Assembly: GCA_021401465.1 (NCBI GenBank)
Contig: JADDMT010000016.1
Location: 310,001 to 374,000 of the forward strand
Direction: 5' to 3'
Source: Teratosphaeria epicoccoides
Taxonomy: Eukaryota; Ascomycota; Dothideomycetes; Mycosphaerellales; Teratosphaeriaceae
Length of the DNA stretch: 64,000 nucleotides
The position numbers and the translations under genes were made by a program. The notes under the pieces are model-generated. The model was not told where the DNA came from, ran no database searches, and was given only the letters and a program-made list of their open reading frames with translations. Below, in pieces: positions 31,349-43,695 of this stretch. How positions within the stretch are numbered: position 1 is the stretch's first letter; each line of letters begins with the position of its first letter.

Positions 31349-34300
31349 CTACGCATCAAAGTCCGAAGGCCTGAACAACTTGCCGTCCAATAGTCTGCCC
31401 ATGTCCGTCTTGCTGACACCCTCGCCGTGGCGTCTTATACTGAAGAAGCGCTTGAAAAATGGCGCCGAAGTCCTCGTCAATTTCGTTCCAGGACCTTTAC
31501 GACCCTTGTCGTCGCTCAGAACGTAGCCATCAGGTCCAATCTTCCATCCCTTGCCCTCCATCTCACTGCTCCACTCCTGTGACGCTATGCCTAGATACTT
31601 GCAAATTTGCTCATAGTCCTGATAGCTGCTGATGTACAGCTGGCCTGCGAACAGATTGAGCTGGGCAGCTAGAGACCGAGGCAGAATTGGCGGGTTAGCG
31701 CGAGCCGAGATGTTGAAGAAGTCTAGCTTATCGATGGGTGTGTAGCCTGAGTTGATTCGTGCCTTATAGACGCAAAGACTAGTGGCTGTCGACGTGCTCA
31801 TCCGCCCGAAGAGCTGGTTGGCTTCCCATGGACTGACGCACATGATTGTTTCAACCACGTCGGTGTCCTGGACGAAGCCGACGAGCAGCCATTGGACCGG
31901 CCTCAGGAACGGATCGAGCTGAAGTTGCCCGCCCGTCTTCTCCACGGTCGTTGCGAAGTCGACCGTAGCCAGCAGCTGCCGCCCGCTCTTCAACATACTG
32001 AGACCGAACGCCCGCCCGGCGGTAGTTTCTTTGACCGTGGGAAAGACCAGCGAGTACGCCTTGGAGCCGGTCACTTGCTCGCCAGTGATCGCAAATTGCT
32101 CAACATCTGGGTGCAGCTTATGCTGTGCAGGGTTGGCGGGAGGTGGTCTTGGTACTTGCCGCTCTGCTTCGACCTCGGGAGCCAGCTCTCGCTCTCTCTC
32201 TTGCTCCTCCGATAGCGGACCTGAGGTGAATTCAAGTCCGTCGAATGCTTGACAACGATCAGCTATGTGCTGCAGGTCTGGATCTGACGCGGCGAGCAAA
32301 TAAGCCGGCTGGTTCTTGGTGCGACGGGGCTGGTACCGCTGATCGAGCGTTTGCCCCTCGTCTTCCAAGAATTTGGAAGCCTGTGTTCTCGTCAACGCAG
32401 TCTCACCTTGCGAGTTCTGGACGGCTTTCCAGAGCTTCTCGTGGCGTACGAATCGCTCGCCTTGAGCAGCCCATAGCGGCATATTGCGGCGTGTCTCAGA
32501 ATGGGTTTCGGAAATGGACCAGGCAAGCACGTCAAGCACTTCGATTTCGCGCGGTGCAGCTTTTTGCGTGACCTTCAGGATCTTAGCCTGTATTTCTTCT
32601 GATATGCAGAAGACCACGGACTGGCCCTTGCCGAGTTTCCGCAGTCTCATACATGCCTGCACTAGGCGGTCTTTGGTGAGATCGGTTCCTAACGTCACAG
32701 CCGCTCTGTAATCGGCTGGCAGCTTCAGATCAATGCCTCGAGTGTGAGCCTCGTCCAGGAAGACCAGACACTTTTCCATGCGACCTTGATACGATGATCG
32801 CTGCAAGTGCTCTACGCGGCCCTTCCGATCGACCACACAAATCTCGTCGTCGTCATCAACAAAGATCACAGCTTCGTGATGGCCGAGAGCCTTTTCCAGC
32901 CAGGCTTGTGCGATCTCGAGATTGTTGAGCTCAAGTACCTGAGCGCCCACATCTAAGATCACCTTGACTGCGGGCTCGAGCTGTAACACCACAGAGAGTA
33001 GATGGTCAGCGTCGGTGGTAGCCGCAGGCACAGGCGGCATCAGATGAACACTGTTATCCTTTTGCAGCAAATTATCAAGAACGAGGGCATTGGTGTGCTT
33101 CTGCGTCCGAAGGTCGAGGTACTCCGCGCCGACGGGCAGAAGTTTCCTGGAATCAATCGTACCCGAGAAGCCCGTCGTGAGTCTTGCTCTCTGCTTTCCA
33201 ATGTCCCATCCAGATGCCGACAATTTGTGTGGGTATTCTCTCATTTCCTGGGGATAAACGTAATGAGCGAGGTAGTAATCGATCACGCTCTTGCCGTAGC
33301 GCAGAGACGGGAACAAACGCTCCACACATTGTGGTCGATCCCTCAGGTTGATACCACTGAGCTGGTGGAAGGCGAAGTTGAGCTGATGAGCATCCTGGAT
33401 CCACTGCTGATATTGGACATTGGCTTGGTCTGAATTCATCAAATGCTCAAATGAAACGAAAAGCTCTTCGTCCGATAAACCTTCATAGTAGTAGCAGAGC
33501 GCGGTAAGCGCGATCACGACGTCGGGATGTGAAAACTCACTGCGTGGAGTTGGGTTGTCCTTCGCGCGATATGGCACTGCTAAGCGAGTTGGTGGTGTTC
33601 TTGTCGCCCTACCAAAATCGACCCGATATCGCTTGCGAGCGAGGGCAAAGACGAGGATCCCATCTGCCAGCAGTCCTCGGAGCAGTAGTAGTTGCGAGCG
33701 AGTGTCGTCGTTCCATAAAGGGCTGTTCTCCATCGCCTGCATTTCGTCTTCGGAGAGCTTCGCTTTCGTGATATATGTCGCAACGATTGTGCGGCCAGAA
33801 GCGGACAGCCTGCCTATCTGGAAGGCGTGGAGTCCATGCTTGCAGATGTGCTCAGCGATCTCAGCGACTAGCAGCTCTCCGGCTTCAGGCCGCAAAAGGC
33901 GAGTCCTTGGGAAGCAGCCATTGATACTGGTGACGGCGATATCGACGGATCCAACGCACTCTTTGGCAACTGTAAGGGCGACTTGTCTCACAAGATCGAG
34001 TAGCTCCTGCATTATGAGCCATCGGTGTGGCGTCAACTCGACAGAACGTCGCCCTCCCATCGTGTATATCAATTCGAACTTGGTACTGAAATTCTCGTCA
34101 CTCTCGTCAACAATATCTCGAGCGTAATGCTCGAGAAAGTCCTGCGCGGCCGAAACAAGACCTCCCAGACCCTGTTTTCTGCGGATGAAGCACTCAAGCA
34201 CCATGAGCTTGAAGGATAAGATGTGCTCGGGTTGGACAAGCAGGACGCCGCCAGTCTCCATACACTCTTGAAGCATATTGTGCAGGTTCTGAGCAGCTGG

Positions 34301-37300
34301 AGAGTCTAGTGAAACAGATCGAGAGAAGGGCATGTGATAGACGCGGCGGCCAACAATCCCTCCGAGCTTCGAGATCAGCATCTGAGCCATCTGCTTGGAC
34401 TGTGGTTTTCCGACCACAACACGTAGTAGCTGCGATCCATTTGCGAGGGTCGTGGCGACAATAGGTACAATGACGCTGCTCTTGCCTTCTCCCATATTCA
34501 ACTGCATGATTGAGTTAAGGCCTGTCGTTGGGTTGCGCATCTCCTGAGCAATGAGCTCCTGCCTTTCACGAATCAAAATGCCACTCTCAACTTCGATCAG
34601 GAGAGACTCAGGAAAGTGCATTGGGTCCCAATTCTCGTGTCCGGCGTTTAGAAGCTCGTGCAAGAAGTCATCTGTCCGGGTCATACTAGAAGCGAGCTTA
34701 CACAGTCGCTTTGCACGTTGAACTGCAGTCAGAGACAGGGCGTATTCTGTCACGCAGCGTTGCCAGCTCTGGCTTAGTCTTGGCCAGCGATAGCGGGTTA
34801 ATTGCTGGAGCAGAAGTGTTGGTGACACGCGAGGTGACTGCTGCGCTTCCTTAGCTATGCTCAACCCTGGTGTGGCATCGATAGCTTTGATCAGGAGATT
34901 ATACACGTGTTCCAGATGGGCTGTGCGTACGGCCAGATGGGATTGAAATGACAGAAGAGTGAAGTCAATCTCAGGAGCGTCGACACCACGCTGATCCCTC
35001 AACGCTCGCAGACTATCTTCAAGATCGCTCAGATACTCGTTTTCGTAGACAGACCGGCCAGCGGCGCTTCTCATCCTAGAAATGAGTGACTCGACACCCA
35101 TGGCCGCTGTTGGGACGATGGTTGTTCGCTGCGCACGAAGATTGAGTCTCACGCTGCACTGGAGGTCTTGAAAAAATGGAGGTGGAACAGAAAAGAGGTC
35201 GTCATCGGTCAGGAAGCATGAGTAGCTTGACTCTGTTGTCAAGTTATTCAGCTCGTTGACGGCAAGCACAACGGGCTCCATCTCTAATGGCTTCATGGCC
35301 TCGATGACACGAATGATGTATTCACGGAGCTCATTGTTGTCATCCCAGGACTTGAACTGTGCCGTCATGTAGCTCATCAGATCCGTCAATCGGAGGTAGG
35401 TTGCTGCACTGGCCAGCGTGGGACGGCGAGGCTTCTGACAGCTGCCTTGCGCAACAAACCAATTGGTAACCAGCTCGGTTGCCTCGTTCTTGCTCCGGCG
35501 CCATGCAGAGAATCGGCTGTCGTAATGAATTCTCCATGGTTCGTCCTTGCTGCGAGGAGGTAAGCGGTATTCCGGACAGTCTTCGAATTTCCGCACATAC
35601 TTGTCGACGGACGCTCGCACGAGGGTCTCATCGATCTCCCAGCCGTCTCGGGGAGTGCACGTGGTGACAGGCGGCAGGCCAACACTCGCCACGTTCGGAG
35701 ACTTGAACAGTGTTGCAACGAGCTGCAGGACCACAAAATCTGCATCGTCGGCGAAAGCTAGGGCTGACAGCCACAGCATGATTGCATATTTGCGCCGGCT
35801 AGTCGCTGTAGGGCTCCTTGCAAGTTGATGCAGTGAGGGTAGCTTGGAAAGAGCCCTTCGGAGTCCTCCGTGTATCAAGGTCCCATCATATTGGAGACTT
35901 GAGTATTCCACGGACACATGCGGCCCATGGATCAGGTCCACAGTCTGCATCAAATCACAAAGCCGCTGCAGTGTCGGAGGCTTCCTGTAGAGCGCATCGC
36001 CGTCGCGGCAAAAGTGCGTGCACAGACGAGCGATCGCCTGCGACTTTGTCGAGCTTCTGTCCCGAGCAGAATATGTCAGATCGTGGTCCTTGGTATGATT
36101 TTCGGCACCGAACCCATTGACCCTGAAACCAGACGCTCGAATGCTGTGCCTCTCACTCAGGAAATTCTCAACATTCACACTTGGCATCTGAAGTTTGTTC
36201 TCTAGGCAGTAAATCTGAGCAGAGCAGCATATTTGTAAGACGCGATTTGATGCAGCTGCGAGGCCTTCATGTTGGGCAAGGAAGCCAAGCTGGTCGTCCC
36301 ACTCTACCCGTTCCATGACACGTTTGTGGTCTGGATAGAAGGATCGCCGAGGGCTCAGGGCTGCGATATCACAAAGTTGATTAACCTTGCTCTGTGACAG
36401 CTGATCAAAGGACTCGACTGCCTTCGACGTGAGGATCATGAGAGCTTGCTCAGTTCCTGTTCGAAGTGTGAATGGGTCCGCGAGACAGAACGATGTGAGA
36501 GCATGCAAGTATGCCATGTACAGCTTGCATCCCAAATCACCGTTATCCTGCAGGCGTAGAAGCAAGTCATCCACCTCAATGGCGTGGACTTCTGCTATTG
36601 CCGAGGTCTCATCAGCCTGTACATGCACATGATCACGGGACTTCCAGTAAGTCAGATTGGATCGCAGCAGCAACACGAGGCGACCCTCTCCGTGCTCTGA
36701 TCGCAACAGCAATTTGCTGGAAAAGCCAATAAGTGTGCTCAGCGTCTGATTTTCATCCACCATCATCGTTCGGTACTCGCGCGATTGCAGCATCGAGCTT
36801 TTTCTGGCTAAGGTGAAACCGAGTCGTAGGGAAGGAATGTCGACAAGCAGACTGCCATTTGTCTGACGCAAGCAGTGGATGCGTGAGCTCATAGCCAGTG
36901 GCTGCAGTATATGTGATACTGCTTTTGCACTTCGACTGTTGATGCCAAGCAAATGCGTTCCTTCCTTCGAGGCTCGCCAAGGCGTGCCCGATGGGTCTCT
37001 GGTCAAGATCCAGTTTTGGGGAGATTCAGGGTTCCATGGATCGTCTAATGGGCGTAGCTGGGCCAGGTCGCTATCACAGCTGTACCAAAGTACATAGTCG
37101 TTGAGGTAATGATCCGGGAATACTGACTGAATCGAGTCAATTGGCACGATCTCGTAGGAAGTCCCATCCTTGGTCGCTTGAACCAGTAGATCACCGCCGG
37201 CTATGCCAAGTCGAACCATGTGCCCATCAAACAACTGCTTCGTAGAGAACTCGAAGCCAGGACTAGACGACGGAATCACCTCAAGGATTGCTTCGGCGAA

Positions 37301-40300
37301 AAGTGCCTTGTACAAGGTGTGCTCTAAGTAGTGCGCAGGCAACTGCCGGAGAGCCTGGCCTTTTACCAACAGCAAACCATCGAGCAGATTGAGTCTACAT
37401 TCATCCTGCCGCCAGATGGAGAGGTCGTTGACGATATCCAGTAATCAGCTGTCGTTGATTGACTCCAGCCATCGGGTCCCGGTATGTAGCCTGACCATGC
37501 CTCCTTCACTGCCAAATCGACGGCAGCGCCGTTCATCGCGAGCAATCGATAGCTGCGGTGCATCAAACGCTGAAAGCGCAGATATTGCACAGCAATATGT
37601 GCGGGTCGCCTTGCAGTGTGGCTATGATCGCCCTCTTGCAACACGATTGAGGCGATAATCAGTAACGAAGCATCTGCAGGAGACTGTAGCACATCGGAGA
37701 GAAGCCCATCGTCAAGGTCGAACGTGAGAGTGCAGACCAAGGCAAGTTCCAGACACTTTGTGGCGAAAATCGTCCTGTCTTCAGTGCTCCGAGCCTCGTG
37801 TGCCTTCCTGCGGAGAACCTGCAGCCATCCGGCCACGACAGTGCGAGCATCTTTTAAAAAGGACAGGTATGCGTTCTGAGCAGTGCCACTCAAGGATAGC
37901 ACCCTCAATGCAACGGCAACAAAGCAGCCTACAGCCTGCACGGATTCCCAGTTCTCTTGTACTCTCTGCAGCGCAGTTTGAAGATTATTCAGTATCCACA
38001 AAACCCTGGTTCGGTCAGATAGTATAATGTGCGATTGGCGGCAGATGCGACCATCCAGCGACGGCGGCCCGCACTGGTTGACGCACTGCATGATAGTCAA
38101 TGTCGCCTCGAGCTTCTTCAGGTCGACACCGGGCATGACTACAAACAGATGTCAGTGTGTCAGCATCAATATTTGCGCTTTGAACTCACCCAATTGCAAG
38201 ATGATGTTGACCCACTGGATGTGGCGACCAAGCGGAAGTGTGCACAGCTCCTGATACTCCTCGAGTGTCATATGCGGTGGACAATCTCTTGGACTAGATA
38301 TGACGAGGTTCGGCGGTCTTCCGTCCGGCGCGATTGCAGTGCGCATCAGGAATCGCTGCACTTTCTTGGACTCCCGAGGTAGACTGTACGTGCAGCTGAG
38401 GGCCAACTCGTCACCGAAATCATAGTTGCCGATGTAACAGCCACTTATTGAGTCGGAATATCTGTACTTGAACCCGTTTTTGAGGCAGACGTCCTTCAAC
38501 TCACACTTGTCTAGCGCTTTACCCTTGTAGTGTGTCTTTAGCGTTGACTTGTTCTCCGAAAGTAGGCCAATACGACTGCGAGCGCCCTCTCGATAATGCG
38601 CTTTCAGGTGAGGGTCGGACGAAAGCCAAGCAGCGGCGCTGGGAGTAGCTCCGTCAGGCCTACCTCCAAGCACTTCGCAAAGCAGGAATGACATCGCTTC
38701 TCGCCATGTAGCAAACCATGTGGGGACATGCAACTCAAACAGGACGGCCTTCTCCTCTTGCTCATTTGATGGCAACGGCCATTCATACACCTGGATCTGC
38801 AAGCGACCACGGCTCCGATCATACTTGCACTTTCGACAGTCCCGATCGTCATGAAGCATCACAATTTCGACTGCACCCTCGTCTTTCTCGATGAATTCGT
38901 GGCGGTACCCGCAATCGGTCTGTTGGTACAATTCGGTCAGGCGGCTATACTCCTGTTTGATCCCTTCTAGCTCCAGCTGCTTGGCTCGTTGAGAAAGCCG
39001 AGCTGCGCCGCGGATATGCTGCTGCAATTCCTGAAGTCCCGGAGACCAATCGAAGAAGAGAGCTGCAAAGCTGTCGCTACTGGTGATGTCAAACATGATA
39101 CGCGTATCGTACTTGCCCTATTGGTGGGTCAGCATGCGGATTCTTCATCTGAAATGGCGCAAGTAATGGAACTGCGCGTGATTGTGCTTGAAGAAACGTC
39201 TTACCTCGCGAGACAATAGATAGTGCTCGATCTCCGACAACTGCCACATCTGCTCACCTGTGGGTAGCACGAAGAGCTGGAGAGCATCAGTTGGGATTGG
39301 CACGGTGTAGTTCCGAAGTAGATCGCATTGCCGGGCGGCAACTTTATCACAAGCGGTCCAGAGTTGGAGCTCAGTCAGTAGCATCACTGAAACGCCCTCC
39401 GGATTTCCATTGTAGAACTGACTCGCAAGCGTATGATAGCTCTTCATGAGCTCGCAGATTTTCTTGCAGGCGGTATGAGCGGACGCGTTCGAGGTCCATC
39501 CGTCGAGATCCCTGGCAACCCACCGCTCAAAATGTTGCAGATTTGGTGCAGTGAAAGCATCTACGCTGTTAGGTAATAACACAATTTTGCCGTGCCCAGA
39601 CACCAGGAGGCCCGAGCTTGTCGTGTCTGCTCCAACGTTGGCGTTCATATCAGAGCTCGGCTGTCTCGCTTGTATGCTGCGAATGTGGGCGTCGAGGCGG
39701 GGAAGATGGACGTGCGAGTCGGTCTCGAAATCCAGGCTGCTCAATTCTGCGAGATGTATGTGGCGAACGGCATCCTCTTGTATCTTTGACCAGCGCGTCG
39801 ACAACGCCTTGTTGCAACCTTTGACCGCAGAGCTCACGCGAGCGCCAACCGGGTCCTGAAGTGAGTCACCCATTTTGAGTAGCTTCTGACGCCGGCGATC
39901 TATCTTTGCGTTCATGATATACAATGTATCTGCATCCACGGTGATGCTCAGCTGCAAGACCTGATCAAGCACGTGTGACATGAGGAAGCACATAATCTTT
40001 TTGTATAAGACATGTGAGCCGCTCATTGCCCGCGAGATCGTGAGCTGAAGGGCGACTCGAATAAGGAGCCAGATTGGTGACCGGCGCCACGGACGAATGG
40101 AGTCTGCCCAACAGACCTCTTCGCGCGTTCTCTTCGAGATATATGATCCTTTGTGTGGCGTGCTGTTGCCTATGCCTTGGAGCATGCCAAAAAGAAGCTC
40201 CGAGATGATACCGGGATTGGTTGTGTTGCGGTCCTCGTAATGGCATGCGCCAGCTTTACGAGTCTGCGGCTGCATCGCCGCGACTGGCTGGTTGGCCATC

Positions 40301-40812
40301 GTGGCAATGCTGCCGGCGATGGAGGACGCACAGTCTGCATCATGGAGTGTTGCCGCCTCGATGATTACTACCGAACCTGGGAAAGAGCGGACAAGTCGGC
40401 CTTTGGCGGCGAAAACAGCCTCATTTGTCGGAGACAACTCGAACTGCTCAAACAAAAGCTGATGTGTCTGGCGTGTGACGAGTATCGCTGCATTCTGAGC
40501 AGATACGTGGATTGCAAGGCCTTTCCCTTCTTCCAAGTTTACAAGCGCTGTACGGAGTGCAACTTCACTGACACCGTTATTGTCATGGACGGTCCTGAGC
40601 GATGATATTGCGTATATTGCACTGTCGACAGCTGCTTGAGTGGCCGGCAGTGTGACGAGTGGCCGGAGGGCTTTCAGAGCGTGCGCGGTCACGCGGACGA
40701 GCACGTCGTCGCTGTCTTTATCCTCCCCGTTTGGTAGCTTCGGCGGCAGAAATATATGGTTCAGTGCTCGCATGAGCTCTTCATGGCTAAAGGCTGCCGC
40801 CATATCCTGCAT
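31349..40812 (-). CDS. Giant DUF6606/DUF3638/DUF3645 protein with apparent frameshift
   Basis: Very large fungal protein, about 3,108 residues if one missing base is assumed. Exons: 39205-40812 (ATG at 40810-40812), 38190-39117 and 31349-38138; introns of 87 and 51 nt. The N-terminus shows NHIFLPPKLPNGED, the DUF6606 start. Near residue 2060 lies MGEGKSSVI, a P-loop-like motif of DUF3638, and near 2640 a helicase-like block with LDEAHTRGIDLKL and a conserved RMRQLGKGQ-type segment written MRLRKLGKGQ. DUF3645 lies between. Some databases label this family ubiquitinyl hydrolase; the visible motifs look more like an NTPase/helicase, so I leave function open. At about 37392 the frame breaks without usable splice signals: one extra base would restore NVDFNLLDG. 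The total becomes divisible by three with that base. This is either a real inactivating deletion or a sequence error. Confidence 0.8.
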
Positions 40813-42067
40813 CAGTAAAGTCTGATCATGAAGCGAAGTGTTGTTGGTACGTGTTGAATTCCAGGGCTCTGGAGGGAGTGACGTCTAAGGAAATATCGGA
40901 GACAGTGGGTGTGTGGTCTCGCTAGCGCGCAAATCGGCAATACCCGGTTGCAAGGGGCCGATGGCTGGGGTGCGTGTTTTGATGCTGAAGGGGGTTTGGC
41001 TCGAGCTCCATGTCTTGCTCGAGCTCCATGTTCTGGAGGCCAAGTCGTCCATCCGGTGAGGTACTCGTGCACTGAGCGTGCGAGGTCCCGTACCCACCGC
41101 CACCGTCATTGACCCGGGACGAGGCGGTTTAGAAGGGCGCGAGAGAGTTGACTCGGAGTGGCCAGGTTCACCCCAAACGTGATCTTGTTGCGCCACTCCT
41201 CGGGCTGTCTCCAGCGAGCTCATCACTTGATCGCCAAATACCTCTGCCACAGCCGGCAGTTGGGGCTGCTTCGCTATAAGCTGTGCATCAAATCGGTAGA
41301 GGGCGGTAGACGAGAGGTCGTCTCTGATGCAGTATATGGACTGACCCAGCAAAGCCTTCGGTATCTTCGGAAGCGCTCAAGTAGACAGCATCATGTTTCC
41401 GAGTGGTCATTGCATTCTCGCTTCGACAGACATGACTGCGACACTTGGGAAGCCGTGTTTGGCAACCGCGACCCGAAGTAGAAGCAACTAAACATACCTG
41501 TCCGAGTGGGGCCACATCGTGTAGCAGCATCCTTCAGCGCCCGAAATCGTGCTCGAATTCGCGACCTTCACCTGCTCTACGCATCTGACAGATACAACGG
41601 GGCAGCCGCGAGGAGCCTCACGTACACCATGGCGTTTGGCTCGGTGCACACAGCAACTCGAATGTCACTTGGACTGTGTTCGCCATACTGACGCGCTACA
41701 CGCAGCACGCTTCAAGAGGAGAGCACGTGAAGTCACCAAGTAGAGGAAGCGACACTCGGGTTGGACCGCAAACGTGGACTCGAAATCGAGCAACATGGAG
41801 TGACGTTCCCTACGCCAAGAGATCTGTGCAAACGTCATCGAGCCAATGGCGCGACGCGTCCACAGCATGTATGATCTATCTACGTACAAAACATGTGCGC
41901 AAAAGGGTATCTCAGTAAGTTACAATGCAACCTGGATGCTTCCAGCCGGACCAAACACATCTCTCATCCCTCGTCTCTCGTTCCACGCCATACCCTATGC
42001 AGAGCGGTGCCAAGGCAACCATGCCGTGGTATACCACAGCATCGACTCTGTGATCATTCGCGAATCA
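40813..42067. other. Intergenic, possible minor frame
   Basis: About 1.25 kb between the start of the giant gene and the stop of CDC7, both minus strand. A minus-strand frame 40885-41223 (112 residues from an ATG at 41221-41223) is Pro/Ser/Arg-rich with an imperfect internal repeat (TWSSSKTWSSS); underlying it is a direct repeat of GCTCGAGCTCCATGT with an 18-bp period near 41000-41031. I do not regard it as a proven gene. Nothing else is recognised. Confidence 0.4.
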
Positions 42068-43447
42068 TTACACGTTCATCTCCTCGCCCTGGCCCGTTGT
42101 CTCGCCAACGACCGCCAAGAAAGGATGCTCCAATGCGCCTTCAGCTGTGATGCGCTTATTCGAATCCAGCTCGAGACAGCAGATCATGAATTCTATGGCC
42201 TCTTGCTCCTCCTTGCTCAGTCCACCCACACCGGTAGCAGAGTCCTTTTTGCTGCGGCTCGTGCACCACAAGATGATCTTCTCCCAGCTGTGCCCGTTCT
42301 CGCTCACCGTCGGGATGTTGGTGTGCAAGACCTGGCCGTGCAACATAGCAACATCCCGCATTCTCTTTCTGCCGAAGATACAGCACAGCTCGATGAAGGC
42401 GTCTATATCGTCAGCGGAATGGAAGTATGGGAAGCGCTTGCTCAAGAAGGTGAGCAAGATGATGCCGCACGACCATATGTCGATCACGCACGTTTGAGCG
42501 GTGCACTTCAGCAGCACCTCCGGAGCACGGAATCCTCGCGTACCAGCCCTGTTTGCGCGGCGAGACGGACGCTGGTCGTTGTTTGGATATGATGGTGGAG
42601 GCGGTGCTGAGTTCGTTGCCTGAGCGGCATTCAGGGTGGCAGCGTAGACCGATGCGTTGATTTTGCGGGAGCGGTCCTTCTCCTTGTAGCAGCATGTGCA
42701 GTGATGGTAGTCGGTGCCTTCCCTCTCTGCCAAGCCAAAGTCGACAAGCACGCCTCGCCGCTGACTGGGCGAGTACAGGAAGTTGGTGGGCTTGATGTCT
42801 CGATGTATGATCTGGCATTGGTGGGTCCATTTCAGGGCAGTGAAGAGGCTGTGGAAATAGATACGCATGTCGTCCACAGAGAATTCGCGGTAGTAGTCTC
42901 GGAAGTCCTTGTGTGGGAAGAAAGGAAGGATCGCTATGACCTGATCCTGGTGGCGGAAGGCGGTGATGAGCGGACAGACATTAGGTGAGTTTTTGAGGTC
43001 GTGGAGGAGCTCGAGCTCGTTCAAGATACGGAGTGGCGAAGAGGTGACATAGATCTTCTTGATGGCCACGAAACGGGGCTTTGGTCGGTCTTGAGCCTGC
43101 TTGGCAACCGTATTGTTCGCATCCAGATTCTCTTTATTTGAATCCAGGTCCCAGTCGTTTTTGTAGTGGGCGTATAGCAGGTCTTCGGCTTTGTAGACGG
43201 TAGAGAAGGTGCCTTCGCCGATCCTGTTGATGAGACGGTACCTCTGGGTTATGTTTTTGAAGGACGCCTCAAAACGCTCGATGTCATCAGCAACCGCATC
43301 GTCGAGCTCCTCTTCTTCGGAAACTGTTTCACCGCTTTCCTCCAATGGTCCCATGCTCTCCTCCATGCTTTCGGTTCCATCAGTGCTGTGGTCCCGTTGC
43401 TCCATGGGCACGGGAGGGGCAAAGTGCGACCGCCTGACCAGGGCCAT
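42068..43447 (-). CDS. CDC7: Cdc7-type protein kinase (Dbf4-dependent kinase catalytic subunit)
   Basis: Ser/Thr kinase that, with Dbf4, phosphorylates MCM to fire replication origins. Single exon, 459 residues from the ATG at 43445-43447; the GTG farther upstream in frame is not a start. An acidic N-terminus precedes the kinase domain (about residue 65 on). Motifs: glycine loop GEGTFSTVYK, VAIKK lysine, HRDIKPTNFLYS catalytic loop, VDFGLAE, and GTRGFRAPEVLLK in the activation segment. The long insert between DFG and APE, with a cysteine cluster (HHCTCCYKEKDRSRK) and a Pro/Asn-rich stretch, is the kinase insert typical of Cdc7. A second, shorter insert after the glycine loop is also Cdc7-like. 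Divergent from condensin subunit 1 across 248 bp. Confidence 0.93.
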   Translation of the reverse strand: MALVRRSHFAPPVPMEQRDHSTDGTESMEESMGPLEESGETVSEEEELDDAVADDIERFEASFKNITQRYRLINRIGEGTFSTVYKAEDLLYAHYKNDWDLDSNKENLDANNTVAKQAQDRPKPRFVAIKKIYVTSSPLRILNELELLHDLKNSPNVCPLITAFRHQDQVIAILPFFPHKDFRDYYREFSVDDMRIYFHSLFTALKWTHQCQIIHRDIKPTNFLYSPSQRRGVLVDFGLAEREGTDYHHCTCCYKEKDRSRKINASVYAATLNAAQATNSAPPPPSYPNNDQRPSRRANRAGTRGFRAPEVLLKCTAQTCVIDIWSCGIILLTFLSKRFPYFHSADDIDAFIELCCIFGRKRMRDVAMLHGQVLHTNIPTVSENGHSWEKIILWCTSRSKKDSATGVGGLSKEEQEAIEFMICCLELDSNKRITAEGALEHPFLAVVGETTGQGEEMNV

Positions 43448-43695
43448 CCTGTTCGTCTCCTCCACCGCGATAATCGCGCTTGTCAGACTGCATGGGGGCG
43501 TTCAGGAAGATTGGAAGCCGATGTTTTGCAAAGTATTCGTGGTAGTAGGTACGCGTAGGCGCGCGAGCCAGGGTCTAAGCCAAATGGGGAAGTAGTCGAT
43601 CAACACATTTCCGATTCGCGGTAAACAAAACAAGACAGGAATTGAAGCAATCAACTCAACTCTGGGGCGCACTGCAGCGCATACGCGTCGCCGTC
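43448..43695. promoter_or_regulatory. Divergent promoter region, CDC7 and condensin subunit 1
   Basis: 248 bp between the outward-facing starts of two cell-cycle genes. An MCB core ACGCGT would be expected for co-regulated S-phase genes; ATACGCGTCG occurs at 43681-43690 just before the condensin ATG, and TACGCGTAGG lies near 43550. Both contain ACGCG. Whether an MBF-like factor uses them is inference. Confidence 0.4.

Noticed and set aside
37400..37510. Intron as explanation of the frame break in the giant gene
   Set aside because: Possible donors (GTGAAG, GTCAGG) either create a stop at the junction or remove the conserved Trp-containing segment (AWSGY); one missing base explains everything more simply.
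40885..41223. Pro/Ser-rich minus-strand frame of 112 codons
   Set aside because: Low complexity, partly made of an 18-bp repeat, no recognisable domain; could be leader of the giant gene. Kept only as a note on the intergenic stretch.
41540..41800. tRNA-like T-arm sequences (CTCGAATTCGCGACC, GGACTCGAAATCGAG)
   Set aside because: No acceptor stem, D-arm or anticodon arm could be built around either.
41846..42592. 248-codon plus-strand frame over the CDC7 3' end
   Set aside because: Antisense shadow; the kinase motifs and stop on the minus strand are clear.
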